From JBAZOO01 sp041648735 (GTDB lineage Bacteria; Verrucomicrobiota; Lentisphaeria; Oligosphaerales; CAITYL01), in contig JBAZOO010000011.1 in assembly GCA_041648735.1 (NCBI GenBank), forward strand, positions 1 to 64,000: a DNA stretch of 64,000 nucleotides. The letters are read 5' to 3'. The translations under genes and the position numbers were made by a program. This document shows positions 34,895-46,543 of the stretch, piece after piece (within the stretch, counting starts at the first letter, position 1; the number at the start of each line of letters is the position of its first letter). A model generated the notes under the pieces. It was not told the origin of the DNA and did no database searches. It saw only the letters and a program-made list of their open reading frames with translations.

Positions 34895-35310
34895 TGAACG
34901 AAGCCGTCCGCAACCGCCGCTACCGCAACCACCCCCGGGCCCTGCAGGTGAAAACCAGCAAGGGGCCGCACCCCCTCGCCGTCCGCTTCGGCATTCTCCT
35001 GCTGATGGTGCTGGCCGGCGGGATCTGCCACGTCTGGGTCACGGACTCCATCGAGAAGCGGGAGCGCGAACTCCGCAACCGCCAGAACCTCTTCGCCGAC
35101 AACAGCCGCGAGATCGAGAACATCAAGCTCGACCTGGAGAGCCGGCGCACCTCCGAGTACATTTTCGCCGAAATCGAGAAACGCCGGCTCGGCCTCCGCC
35201 CCGCCGAAGCCGGCCAGCGCCGGATCGTGCGCCGCCGGCCGCTGCCACGCCTGGAATTGCCGGAGGACGAGTCGCTGCCGCGGCTGGACGAGGCCGGCTC
35301 CGGCATCTGA
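34891..35310 (+). CDS. ftsL: FtsL-like division protein
   Basis: This 139-residue protein has a basic cytoplasmic N-terminus and a single transmembrane helix (about 35-53, FGILLLMVLAGGICHVWV). A coiled-coil (about 55-100, heptad-like KRERELRNRQ pattern) is followed by a proline-rich end. Size, topology and position directly after rsmH identify it as FtsL-like, a divisome component with FtsB and FtsQ. Sequence conservation in FtsL is low, so the call rests on topology and place. The next genes are on the other strand, so ftsI and murE do not follow. Confidence 0.8.
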   Translation: MMNEAVRNRRYRNHPRALQVKTSKGPHPLAVRFGILLLMVLAGGICHVWVTDSIEKRERELRNRQNLFADNSREIENIKLDLESRRTSEYIFAEIEKRRLGLRPAEAGQRRIVRRRPLPRLELPEDESLPRLDEAGSGI

Positions 35311-35407
35311 CTCCCCGCCCCCGCCGCCCGGGCGGCGGCAAGGAACTCAAGGGAGAGGAGGAGCTTCAGGACGGCTGGCGTCCCTGGGGAGCCCCTGGCG
35401 CGGGGGC

Positions 35408-36403
35408 TCAGCCCTCGGCTGGCAGCACCGGTGCCGGCATCTCCGGCGGTGGAACCGCCGCGGCCGCCGGCTCCAGCGCCGGCCGCAGCTCCGGCTCCAG
35501 CGCCTTCAGGAACTCCAGGCTGAAGAGGCGGAAGAAGACCGTCACCGGCAAGAGCAGCACGGCGCCAAGATAGGGCAGGGCCAGCAGGCAGCCGGCGATG
35601 CAGCAGGTCACCAGCACGGCGGCGAGGATCGCCACGCCCGCCAGCAGGCCGAGCAGGAAGTGGGCGAGGAGGAAGGCGACGACGGCCGACCAGCGGCCCC
35701 GCAGCATCGCCAGCGTCCCGCGCCAGGCCTCCAGGCACCCCTGGCGCAGGGCGAACATGCGGGGGATGACGAACGCCTCCAGCAGGGAGGCAACCACCCC
35801 CAAGGCGAAGGCCGCCGTCACCACCAGCAGCAACAGCGGCAGCAGGCTCATGACCAGCGCCAGCGGCTCCGGTTTGCCGCCGCCGCGGATCAGCGGCAGC
35901 AGCGGCAGGATGCCGATCCCGATGGCGGCCAGAACCAGGAACAACGCCACCACGGTGAAACCGATGCGCCAGAGCATCAGGGAGCGGGCCTCGGCCCGGT
36001 ATTCGCGCCAGGGAATGCCGATGCGCGGTTCGCCCGTCACCACATTGTCGAGGAACATGAACTTGCCGCGCGAGCTGAGCCAGAGCAGGAGCAGCCACAG
36101 CCCCACCCCGACCCCCACCGCCAGCAGCGCCAGGAGAAGCACCAGGGCGAGATGCTCGCCGCACCAGTGGCCGAAGCGCTGGAACGGTTCGGCGGCCGCG
36201 CCGGCCCGGCCGCCGCGGCCGCCGCGCCCCCCGCCAGGCAGGTTGAAGTTGCAGCCGCCGTCCGTCAAGGTGGCGAGCCAGGCGCAGAAGCCAAAGGTGA
36301 ACCAGCGATAGGCCTCGAACGGCTGGAACAGCAGCCGCTTCATGCCGGCCCACGCCTGGCGGGCGCAGTCCCAACCGAGCCGCCAGAAATCGCTGAAGGC
36401 CAT
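35408..36403 (-). CDS. Integral membrane protein of unknown function (DUF7544-like)
   Basis: The protein has 331 residues with about six to eight transmembrane helices. It starts MAFSDFWRLGWDCARQAW with FEAYRWFTFGFCAWLATL. A glycine-rich loop near residues 60-80 precedes the first helix, and the GKFMFLDNVV motif lies near 115. The end is proline-rich. Its layout resembles the DUF7544/glycerophosphodiester-phosphodiesterase-associated membrane domain seen in PVC bacteria. AGGAGG precedes ATG 36403 by nine bases. No catalytic site is apparent. It converges with ftsL. Confidence 0.7.
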   Translation of the reverse strand: MAFSDFWRLGWDCARQAWAGMKRLLFQPFEAYRWFTFGFCAWLATLTDGGCNFNLPGGGRGGRGGRAGAAAEPFQRFGHWCGEHLALVLLLALLAVGVGVGLWLLLLWLSSRGKFMFLDNVVTGEPRIGIPWREYRAEARSLMLWRIGFTVVALFLVLAAIGIGILPLLPLIRGGGKPEPLALVMSLLPLLLLVVTAAFALGVVASLLEAFVIPRMFALRQGCLEAWRGTLAMLRGRWSAVVAFLLAHFLLGLLAGVAILAAVLVTCCIAGCLLALPYLGAVLLLPVTVFFRLFSLEFLKALEPELRPALEPAAAAVPPPEMPAPVLPAEG

Positions 36404-36452
36404 CTGGGGATCCCTCCTTGCCACCGCCCACCGCCCGCCCGTGCCGGCCGGC

Positions 36453-36683
36453 TCAGTCCATGACGCGTTCCACTTCGATGTCCGCGCTGACCTGTTCGCG
36501 CAGGATGCGCTCGATGCCGTTCTTCAGCGTCATCGTGGCGTGCGGGCAGCAGCCGCAGGCGCCCTGGAGCCGGAGCTTGACCTTGGTCCCGGCCACGTCC
36601 ACCACTTCCAAATCCCCGCCATCCGCCTGCAAGTGGACGCGGAGCTTCTCCAACATTTCACGAATCGAGGTTTCGAGTTCCAT
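36453..36683 (-). CDS. NifU C-terminal-domain Fe-S scaffold protein
   Basis: This 76-residue protein is a stand-alone NifU-like C-terminal domain. It starts MELETSIREMLEKLRVHLQ and has the DGGDLEVVDV motif. The cluster-binding CGCCPHA pair of cysteines (CxxC) is intact, as in Nfu proteins that hold or transfer Fe-S clusters. GGAAGG lies before ATG 36683. It is 50 bp downstream of the lipoprotein gene on the same strand and 50 bp before the membrane protein gene at 35408-36403. Confidence 0.92.
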   Translation of the reverse strand: MELETSIREMLEKLRVHLQADGGDLEVVDVAGTKVKLRLQGACGCCPHATMTLKNGIERILREQVSADIEVERVMD

Positions 36684-36777
36684 GGCAGCGGCCTTCCGTT
36701 CTGGCGGCGTCCAGCCGCCGGGTTGTCCTGAATCAGCCATACTGTAATCCCTGATTCCGCGCCGGGCGGCGGCCGGG

Positions 36778-37920
36778 CTACGGCCGGGCTTCGGCCCGGC
36801 GGAGCTGGTCCAGCCGCTTGAACAGGTCGGTCACGGTCGGGAATGGCCGCAGCCATTCGCCCGTGCGGAGCTGGTCGGCCGGCAGCAACAAGGCCGCGAC
36901 CCCTTCCCGGTACAAGGCGGGGGCGATCGCCTGCCGCCGGAGCAGCTTCTCCGCCCATGTCGCCGCCTGGGCCGGATTGCCGCGGAGGTGGGCGACCCGG
37001 GCGCGCAGGAGCAGGCCGGAAGCGGTGGTGGAGGTGGGCGGCAGCGCCAGCCGCGCAATTTCGTTGCGGGTGCGGTCGGTGAAGCTCGGCCAGGCGCGGG
37101 CCAGGGCGACTTCGAGGCCGGCGCCGAGGTCGGGATCGGCCAACAGCGTTTCGGCGCGGCCACGGTCCGTGGCGGCCAGCGCCTCCAGGTCGGCGGCGGT
37201 GCTGGCCAGCAGGTGGTGCCGGGCGCGCTCCAGCCGGGCGTCGTCCAAGGCCAGTTCGCGGATCGGGGCGGCCAGGTCATTGAGCCGCGGCTCGCCGGCC
37301 AGCAGCCCGCGGTCGTAGGCGGCCACGAGCTGGCGGTAGCGCTGGCAGGCTTCCCGCCGCTTGAGGTCGGCGAGGGTGCGCCGCTCGCCGGCCAGCCACT
37401 CCTGGTAGCGGGGCGCGGCCGCCAGCGGCGCGGCATAGGCCAGCAGCGCGTTGAGTTCAGCTTCCGCCTGGACGCTGGCCGCAAACGGCAGCCGGCGGCG
37501 GTAGCGCTCCACGGCCTGCAAGGCGGAAACCAGGTCAAGGGCCTGGGTCAGCTCCGGCTGCACCGCCAGCTCCTTTTGAGTCAGCCGCAGCAAACGCTCC
37601 GCTTCGTCGAGCCGGCCACTGAGCAACAGACGGCGGGCGCCCTCCAGGCGGATGGCCAGCAGGTTGCGGTCGCGCATCCGGACGAAACTGTCCTGCCCCG
37701 GATGCAGGTCCAGGAGCCGCCGGGCGGCGTGGTCGGCGGCCTGGAGGTCGTTTTGCCCCAGCGCCTGGAAAAAGTCCCGAGTCACCTGTGCGGTCAGGTG
37801 GTCGGCCGCGGGCGGGGGCGCCCGGCGGCAGCCGGCGAGGCCGGCCGGGAGCAGGAGCAGGGCCACCGCCCAGAGGTGCGGCAGCCAGGTTCGGCAGGCT
37901 TGGTCTATTGCTTTCTGCAT
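36778..37920 (-). CDS. Lipoprotein with helical repeats, unknown function
   Basis: This 380-residue protein has a signal peptide ending in LAGC (cysteine near residue 31). The mature protein is almost all helical, with TPR-like spacing: DHAARRLLDLHPGQDSF, LSGRLDEAERLLRLTQ, and LRGNPAQAATWAEKLL are repeat-like units. The middle (150-310) is rich in Ala, Leu and Arg. An outer-membrane or periplasmic scaffold role is plausible. Function is not known. It is divergent from rph, with 59 bp between the starts. Confidence 0.75.
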   Translation of the reverse strand: MQKAIDQACRTWLPHLWAVALLLLPAGLAGCRRAPPPAADHLTAQVTRDFFQALGQNDLQAADHAARRLLDLHPGQDSFVRMRDRNLLAIRLEGARRLLLSGRLDEAERLLRLTQKELAVQPELTQALDLVSALQAVERYRRRLPFAASVQAEAELNALLAYAAPLAAAPRYQEWLAGERRTLADLKRREACQRYRQLVAAYDRGLLAGEPRLNDLAAPIRELALDDARLERARHHLLASTAADLEALAATDRGRAETLLADPDLGAGLEVALARAWPSFTDRTRNEIARLALPPTSTTASGLLLRARVAHLRGNPAQAATWAEKLLRRQAIAPALYREGVAALLLPADQLRTGEWLRPFPTVTDLFKRLDQLRRAEARP

Positions 37921-37979
37921 TTTCCCATTCACATTAAGATGGTTCGCCCAACATAACCTACGGTGGAGCAAATCCCAAC

Positions 37980-38717
37980 ATGGTGACGCGGATTGACCAG
38001 CGCCTGCCGGCCGACCTCCGGCCGGTGGAATTCCTGCCCCATTTCCAGAGGTACCCCCACGGTTCGGTGCTGGTCAGCTTCGGCGCGACCCGGGTGATCT
38101 GCTCGGTCTCCGCCGTGCCCGGCATCCCGCGCTGGATGAAGGAACAGGGGAAGGCGGGCGGCTGGCTGACGGCCGAATACGCCATGCTGCCCGGCGCCAC
38201 CGCGGACCGCTGCCCCCGGGAGGGCGGCCGCGGCGGCCCCTCCGGCCGCAGCCAGGAAATCCAGCGGCTGGTCGGCCGCAGCCTGCGGGCCGCGGTGGAC
38301 CTGGAAAAGCTCGGCGACCACACTCTCCACGTCGATTGCGACGTGCTCGACGCCGACGGCGGCACCCGCTGCGCCGCCATCACCGGCGCCTCCGTGGCGC
38401 TGGAGCTGGCCCTGCGCCAGCTCCAGGCCGCCGGCGAGCTGAAGGAATGGCCCTTGCGGGAGCACGTGGCCGCCGTCAGCGTCGGCATTGTCGCCGGCGA
38501 GCCGGCGCTGGATCTCTGCTACGCCGAGGATTCCGCCGCGGCCGTGGACATGAACGTGGTCATGACCGCCGGCGGCCGCTTCGTCGAGGTGCAGGGCACC
38601 GCCGAAGGGGAGCCATTCGACGAGGAGGAGATGCAGGCCATGCTGGCGCTGGCCCGGCGCGGCCTGGCGGAGCTGTTCGCGCGGCAACGGCAGGCGCTGG
38701 CCGCCGCCGCGGACTGA
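37980..38717 (+). CDS. rph: Ribonuclease PH
   Basis: RNase PH trims tRNA 3' ends phosphorolytically. The 245-residue protein has the family core: GSVLVSFGATRVICSVSAVPGIPRW, GWLTAEYAMLPGAT, GGPSGRSQEIQRLVGRSLRAAVD, and CDVLDADGGTRCAAITGA. The end EVQGTAEGEPFDEEEMQAML is typical. The RSQEIQRLVGRSLRA segment carries the substrate-contacting arginines. ATG 37980 is preceded by GTGGAG; GTG 37983 is possible. Length is typical (about 240). Confidence 0.95.
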   Translation: MVTRIDQRLPADLRPVEFLPHFQRYPHGSVLVSFGATRVICSVSAVPGIPRWMKEQGKAGGWLTAEYAMLPGATADRCPREGGRGGPSGRSQEIQRLVGRSLRAAVDLEKLGDHTLHVDCDVLDADGGTRCAAITGASVALELALRQLQAAGELKEWPLREHVAAVSVGIVAGEPALDLCYAEDSAAAVDMNVVMTAGGRFVEVQGTAEGEPFDEEEMQAMLALARRGLAELFARQRQALAAAAD

Positions 38718-38813
38718 CCCCGAGATTTCCGATTCCCAAAGTTCGCCGTTCAAAGTTCAAAGTTCATTCGCTGTTTGCCCCCTCCCCCCCACTTCCCCTG
38801 GAAGGAGCCCCCC

Positions 38814-39383
38814 ATGATGCCCGCCTGGATCCGCACCCTCGCCACTGCCCTGGCCATCCTGGCCACCGTCCCCGCCTTGCACGCCCAGAAGCCGCCGCCC
38901 CAGGAAGCCGCCGCCGAGGGCAAGAGCGGAATGGTCGCCCTCCCCTGCGGCCTCGCCAAAGGCTTCACCACCACTGCCGCCCGGCCGTTCCGCAAGATTG
39001 ATTCCGCCTTGCGCGACGGCAAGACCGAGATCGAAGAGGCCGCCCTTGACCGGGGCGAGGCCGAGGATCGCCCGCCACCGCCCGGCCGCCGCTACGCCAT
39101 CGTCCGCGTTGCCCTCAAGGCCGGCCGCAGCCTCAGCCGCTACGACTACGCCTTGCGGATCGGCGACGCCACCTACGACGCGCTGGCGGTGACCCCCACC
39201 CGCTCGGCCTTCGATGAGCGGCTGGTCAAGGTCGCCCGCGGCTTGCAGGAGAAGCAGCCCAAGGAGGCCGACCTGATCTTCCTGGTGCCCAGCGACACCC
39301 GCGACGCGCTGCTCGTCCCGGCGCTCCCCATGACCCTGCCGCCGGAACCCCAGAAGCTGCCCTTGCCAGCGCTGAAAGATTGA
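38814..39383 (+). CDS. Exported protein of unknown function
   Basis: This 189-residue protein has a signal peptide (MPAWIRTLATALAILATVPALHAQ) with an AxA-type site near residue 25. The mature domain is probably beta-rich with an IVRVALKAGRSLSRYDYALRIG stretch and an exposed YDALAVTP motif, resembling small extracytoplasmic domains that bind ligands. AGGAG precedes ATG 38814. It is 96 bp after rph, across an AT-rich repeat, and 2 bp before the acyltransferase, so the two are likely cotranscribed. Confidence 0.75.
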   Translation: MMPAWIRTLATALAILATVPALHAQKPPPQEAAAEGKSGMVALPCGLAKGFTTTAARPFRKIDSALRDGKTEIEEAALDRGEAEDRPPPPGRRYAIVRVALKAGRSLSRYDYALRIGDATYDALAVTPTRSAFDERLVKVARGLQEKQPKEADLIFLVPSDTRDALLVPALPMTLPPEPQKLPLPALKD

Positions 39384-39385
39384 GC

Positions 39386-40303
39386 ATGCCTGCCGAAACC
39401 GCCCCCGCCGCCCGCCCCGCCGGAGCTTGGCTGGTGGACAGCGCCTTCTTCCTCGCGGGGCGCCTGCCCTGGCGCGCCACCGGCTGGCTTGGGCGCGGCC
39501 TGGGCTGGCTCCTGGACGGCATCCTCCGCTTCCGCCGCCGCTTCGTCGAGGAGCAGCTCCGGCTGGCCTTTCCGGAACTGGCCGCCGCCGAGCGCGCCGG
39601 CCTCCGCCGCCGCTTCTACCGCCATTTCGGCCGGCTGGCGGCCGAACTGCTGCGGCTCCCCTCCTTGGGCACGGCGGAACTGCGCCGCCGCACGGTGATC
39701 GAGGGGGAGGGGCATCTCCAGGCCGCGCTGGCCCGCGGCAAAGGCGCCTTCATCCTCGCCGCCCACCTCGGCAACTGGGAGATCGGCCTGGCCACCGCCG
39801 CCTGCCGCGGCATCAACCTGGAAACCGTGGTGAAGGAGGTCAAGGGTGCCCTTGGCCAGTATGCCATCGACCGCATCCGCGGCGCCCACGGCGTGCGCAC
39901 CATCCCCCGCCGCAACTCCGCCTTCCGCATCCTCCGCCAGCTCCGGGCCGGCGGCCTGGTCGGCTTCGTGCTCGACCAGAACATGACCGCCGACGAAGGG
40001 GTCTTCGTCGAGTTCTTTGGCCGGCCCGCCTGCACCATGCCCGGCCTGGCCGTGCTCGCCAGCCGCCACGGCACCCCCGTCATCCCCATCCAATTCTGGC
40101 GCGACGAGGCCGGCGGCGGCACCTTCCATGCCCGCTTCCACCCGGAAATCCCCTGGGAGGCGACCGGTGCCGGCGCGGAGGCCGACGTGCGCCACAACAC
40201 CGCCCGCTACACCCGCCAGATCGAGGCGCTGATCCGCGAACGTCCCGAGCAGTGGCTCTGGCTGCACAAGCGCTGGAAGACCCGCCCGCCACCGCCGCGG
40301 TGA
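39386..40303 (+). CDS. Lipid A acyltransferase (LpxL/HtrB family)
   Basis: This 305-residue LpxL/LpxM-type acyltransferase would add secondary acyl chains to lipid A at the inner membrane. The HX4E motif is HLGNWE (near residue 130). Other family segments are GFVLDQNMTADEGVFVEFFG and PEQWLWLHKRWKTRP. There is one N-terminal hydrophobic helix. ATG 39386 begins three bases after the previous gene's stop; a TTG at 39380 is possible. The window also encodes the heptosyltransferase, which agrees with an LPS-bearing organism. The acyl donor cannot be assigned. Confidence 0.9.
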   Translation: MPAETAPAARPAGAWLVDSAFFLAGRLPWRATGWLGRGLGWLLDGILRFRRRFVEEQLRLAFPELAAAERAGLRRRFYRHFGRLAAELLRLPSLGTAELRRRTVIEGEGHLQAALARGKGAFILAAHLGNWEIGLATAACRGINLETVVKEVKGALGQYAIDRIRGAHGVRTIPRRNSAFRILRQLRAGGLVGFVLDQNMTADEGVFVEFFGRPACTMPGLAVLASRHGTPVIPIQFWRDEAGGGTFHARFHPEIPWEATGAGAEADVRHNTARYTRQIEALIRERPEQWLWLHKRWKTRPPPPR

Positions 40304-40361
40304 CCGCTGGCGGCATGGCGGCGGCGCATGCGCGCCGCCCCTGCCGCGTCGGGAAGCCCGG

Positions 40362-41429
40362 TCAGCCCTGGCGCAGGCGGCGGACGATGTCGTCGCCGAC
40401 CTGGCTGGTGGTGGCGGTGCCGCCGAGGTCCGGGGTGACGCAGCGGCCGTCGCTGACCGAGGCGAGGACGGCGGCCTCGATGCGGGCGGCGGCCTCGGGA
40501 TGGCCGAGGAAGTCGAGCATCATGGCGACGCTGCGGATGGCGGCCAGCGGGTTGGCCAGCCCCTTGCCGGCGATGTCCGGCGCGGAGCCATGCACCGGCT
40601 CGAAGAGGGAGGGATGCTTCCGCTCGGGGTTGAGGTTGGCGCTGGGGGCGAGGCCGATGCTGCCGGCGATGGCGCCGGTGAGGTCGCTGAGGATGTCGCC
40701 GTACATGTTGGAGCAGACCAGCACGTCATAGTCCTGGGGGCGCTGGACGAGCTTCATGACCATGGCGTCGACGTAGACCTTGTCGAGCTGGATGTCGGGG
40801 TAGTCGCCCTTGATGTCGTCCAGCACCTGGTCCCAGAAGAGCATGCCGATCTTGAGGGCGTTGGACTTGGTGACCATGGTCAGACGCTTGCGCGGGCGCT
40901 GGCGGGCGAGGTCGAAGCCGTAGCGGAGGATGCGTTCGACCCCCTTGCGGGTGTGGATGTTGGTCTGCAAGGCCATGCCGTCGGGGGTCTGCCCCTTGAA
41001 GAAGCCGCCGCAGGTGACGTATTCGCCTTCGGAGTTCTCGCGGACGATCACCAGGTCAATGTCCGCCGGCACGCGGCCGGCCAGCGGCGTCCGGACGTTG
41101 GGGAAGAGCTTGGCCGGGCGGACGTTGGCGTACTGGTCGAAGACCTGGCGCATCTCGATCAGCGGCTGCACGGAGATGTGGTCGGGCACTTGGGCGGGGA
41201 AGCCGAGGGCGCCGAGGTAGATGGCGGGGAATTCGGCGAGGATCTTCAGGTAGTCCGCGGGCACGCACTTGCCGGTCTGCGCCCAGTGGCGCTGGCCCCA
41301 GTCGAACTCGACCAGGTCCAGCTTGAAGCCGCCGAGGTCGGCGACGGCCTTGAGGGCGTTCATGGCTTCGGCGGTGACTTCGATGCCGATGCCGTCACCG
41401 GGATAGACGGCGATGCGATGCAGGGTCAT
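40362..41429 (-). CDS. Isocitrate/isopropylmalate-family dehydrogenase (tartrate dehydrogenase-like)
   Basis: This 355-residue beta-decarboxylating dehydrogenase has IAVYPGDGIGIEVTAEAM at the start and the GQRHWAQTGKCVPADYL stretch. Its IVRENSEGEYVTCGG, VTKSNALKIGMLFWD, LVCSNMYGDILSDL and SLFEPVHGSAPDIAGKGLANP motifs bind substrate, NAD(P) and metal. The RENSEGEY form is typical of tartrate/D-malate dehydrogenase rather than LeuB. The substrate is therefore most likely tartrate, malate or a related 2-hydroxyacid. It stands alone, converging with the acyltransferase gene. Confidence 0.88.
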   Translation of the reverse strand: MTLHRIAVYPGDGIGIEVTAEAMNALKAVADLGGFKLDLVEFDWGQRHWAQTGKCVPADYLKILAEFPAIYLGALGFPAQVPDHISVQPLIEMRQVFDQYANVRPAKLFPNVRTPLAGRVPADIDLVIVRENSEGEYVTCGGFFKGQTPDGMALQTNIHTRKGVERILRYGFDLARQRPRKRLTMVTKSNALKIGMLFWDQVLDDIKGDYPDIQLDKVYVDAMVMKLVQRPQDYDVLVCSNMYGDILSDLTGAIAGSIGLAPSANLNPERKHPSLFEPVHGSAPDIAGKGLANPLAAIRSVAMMLDFLGHPEAAARIEAAVLASVSDGRCVTPDLGGTATTSQVGDDIVRRLRQG

Positions 41430-41529
41430 GGCGCGGTTCCTCGGGTTGGGGCGGCGGAAAAAGGGGTTGGAGCGGAAGCGCCAAATATACCACGCCGCCG
41501 CGCCGCCGCCGGCGCTCGAGTTCGCCGAG

Positions 41530-41735
41530 GTCGCCGAGGCGGGCCAGGGAGTTGTTCGTCGTGTCGGCGTGCGGCACTGCGGGGATCCCCTCCCCGGAGA
41601 GCGACGCCAGGCGGCGGCGGAACCCCTCGTTGCCCTCCTGGAACGCCCGGCGCGACTCCGCCAGCGTGCAGAGCATCAGCACCGCCATCAGCAGCAGTAC
41701 CCTGGCCTCGTACTTTGCGAGTCAGCAGCGCGAAC
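41530..41735 (-). pseudogene. Possible gene remnant between the dehydrogenase and sigma genes
   Basis: This frame, blocked upstream by a TGA, reads a hydrophobic start (LLLMAVLMLCTLAESRRAFQ) followed by EGNEGFRRRLASLSGEGIPAVPHADTTNNSLARL. The segment around PHADTTNNSLARL has the feel of an IS4-type transposase N-terminal part. It then dissolves into low-complexity sequence that overlaps the tartrate-dehydrogenase-like start. I cannot confirm a family. The 374-bp gap around it (41430-41803) holds nothing else I recognise. Confidence 0.3.
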
Positions 41736-41803
41736 TAATGAGACTCTTCACCGCTGGCGGGGCGCCGGGGGCTGCCGGGCCGCGGGGCGCCGGCGGCGCG
41801 CAG

Positions 41804-42112
41804 TCAGGCTTGCTGCATGGCTTCGCAGAGGTTCCGCAGGGCCATGTTCTGGATTTGGCGGATCCGTTCGCGGGTGAGGCTGTACTGGGTGGCGATGGCC
41901 TGGAGGGTCTTCGGGGGTTCGCCGGTGATCCCGTAGCGCATGGTGATGACCGTGCGCTTGCGGTCGTCGAGCTTGTCCAAGTGCTGCAGCACCTGCTTGC
42001 CCAGTCCCGCGGCGGCGGCGGCGGGGGTCGTGGCCAGCGTTTGCAGCGCTTCGTGGATCTCGGTGGCGGAGAGTTTCGCTTTCTTGCCCATGGTGGGAAT
42101 GGAACCTTTCAT
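41804..42112 (-). CDS. Sigma-region-4-only protein
   Basis: This 102-residue protein contains a complete sigma-70 region 4 and no region 2 or 3: LDKLDDRKRTVITMRYGITG (4.1) and TLQAIATQYSLTRERIRQIQ (4.2 helix-turn-helix). A short N-terminal part (KKAKLSATEIHEALQ) is not sigma-like. The first ATG (42112) overlaps the stop of the sigma gene as ATGA; ATG 42091 is an alternative. Region 4 binds the -35 element and the RNA polymerase beta flap, so this could modulate the main sigma, act as a co-sigma, or be a decayed duplicate. Its intact helix-turn-helix argues against decay. Confidence 0.85.
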   Translation of the reverse strand: MKGSIPTMGKKAKLSATEIHEALQTLATTPAAAAAGLGKQVLQHLDKLDDRKRTVITMRYGITGEPPKTLQAIATQYSLTRERIRQIQNMALRNLCEAMQQA

Positions 42113-42948
42113 TTGGCGCCGGACTCGGCAAGCCCGGGCTCGTCATCCATCAAGGATTTGAGTTTGGCCATGGCGAGGTTCTGGATCTGCCGGATGCGTT
42201 CCCGCGTCCGGCCGACTTCGGTGCTGACCTCTTCCAAGGTGCGGGGCGGCTCGCCATCGAGGCCGAACCGCATTTTCAGGATCTGTTTTTCACGCGTGTC
42301 CAGCCCTTCGAGGAGCAGGAGCAGCCGCTGGGTGGTTTCATCGTTGCTGATGGCCATGTCCGGGGTGGCGGCCCCCTGGTCGGCGATGATGTCCTCGAAC
42401 TTGCCCTGCTCCCCCTCCTGGATGGCTTCATTGAGGGAGAAGCTGGTCAGGTCCGCGACCTTGAGGCCGCTGACCGTGCGTTCGCTGAAATCGAGATAGG
42501 TGGCAATCTCCGTGTCGCTCGGCTCGCGGCCGAACTCCTCGGCGAGGCGCAGCCGCGCCAGCTTGATTTTGTTGATCTTGCCGGCCGACTGCACCGGCAC
42601 CCGGATGGTGCGGCTTTGGTTGGCCAGGGCGCGGCGCATGGACTGCTTGATCCACCACGCCGCGTAGCTGCTGAACTTCGCCCCCTTGGCGGGGTCGAAC
42701 TTCTCCACCGCCCGCATCAGGCCGATGTTGCCTTCCGAGATCAAGTCGAGCAAGGGCAGCCCCAGCCCCTTGAAGTCATGGGCGATTTTGACCACCAGCC
42801 GCAGGTTGCTTTTGATCAGTTTGGCGCGCGCCTCGTCCGACCCGGCGGCGATCTCCTTGGCGAGTTTGACCTCTTCCTCCCCTTTGATCAGGGGGATCTG
42901 GCCAATCTCCTGCATGTAGACCTTCATGGTGTCGTTCTTGGTCGGCAT
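42109..42948 (-). CDS. RNA polymerase sigma factor, primary/RpoS-type
   Basis: This 279-residue group 1/2 sigma-70 factor lacks the long non-conserved N-terminal domain of RpoD. It has region 1.2 (MKVYMQEIGQIPLIKGEEE), 2.1-2.4 (LRLVVKIAHDFKGLGLPLLD, KFSSYAAWWIKQSMRRALA with the -10-binding stretch), region 3 (KLARLRLAEEFGREPSDTEI) and region 4 (TLEEVSTEVGRTRERIRQIQ). The start at 42948 has GGGGAG nine bases upstream. The frame is open to 43050, but the promoter is at 43033-43060, so the shorter form is right. The sigma-4-only gene overlaps it. It could be a stationary-phase-like alternative to the housekeeping sigma. Confidence 0.93.
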   Translation of the reverse strand: MPTKNDTMKVYMQEIGQIPLIKGEEEVKLAKEIAAGSDEARAKLIKSNLRLVVKIAHDFKGLGLPLLDLISEGNIGLMRAVEKFDPAKGAKFSSYAAWWIKQSMRRALANQSRTIRVPVQSAGKINKIKLARLRLAEEFGREPSDTEIATYLDFSERTVSGLKVADLTSFSLNEAIQEGEQGKFEDIIADQGAATPDMAISNDETTQRLLLLLEGLDTREKQILKMRFGLDGEPPRTLEEVSTEVGRTRERIRQIQNLAMAKLKSLMDDEPGLAESGAK

Positions 42949-43032
42949 CCAAACGGTCTCCCCGCAGCCCGCGACGCTGCTGTTTCCCCGCGTGAACGGT
43001 GCGCCTGCCGGGTGAACCCCGGCGGCCCCGAT

Positions 43033-43060
43033 AGTATAGCGGGTTGTCAACCCAAGTCAA
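43033..43060 (-). promoter_or_regulatory. Promoter of the sigma gene with embedded palindrome
   Basis: On the minus strand, TTGACT (43055-43060) and TATACT (43033-43038) are separated by 16 bp. Inside the spacer is a perfect 13-bp inverted repeat, GGGTTG-T-CAACCC (43041-43053), well placed to be a repressor site. The remaining sequence to mfd (43061-43261) shows no further feature except AAGGAAGG before mfd. Confidence 0.65.
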
Positions 43061-43261
43061 CCCCCCCGGCCGGCATGGCCGAACCCGCTCCGGACGCCAC
43101 ACCTATGCAGACAACCGCCGCCGCCGCCGGTTCCCGCCGCCGCGGGGCATTGCATCTTGGGCAATGATGCGCCATGCTATGGGGCCAGGGTGTCGCTGGC
43201 GCCTTGCAATGGCTGCGCCACGCAGATTCAAGGGGCACGAAGTCAAATTGAAGGAAGGATG

Positions 43262-46532
<3,271 letters not shown>

Positions 46533-46543
<11 letters not shown>

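Noticed and set aside
41395..41688. Full 97-residue ORF as a real gene
   Set aside because: The second half is low-complexity and overlaps the dehydrogenase start; only the first part looks protein-like and is listed as a possible remnant.
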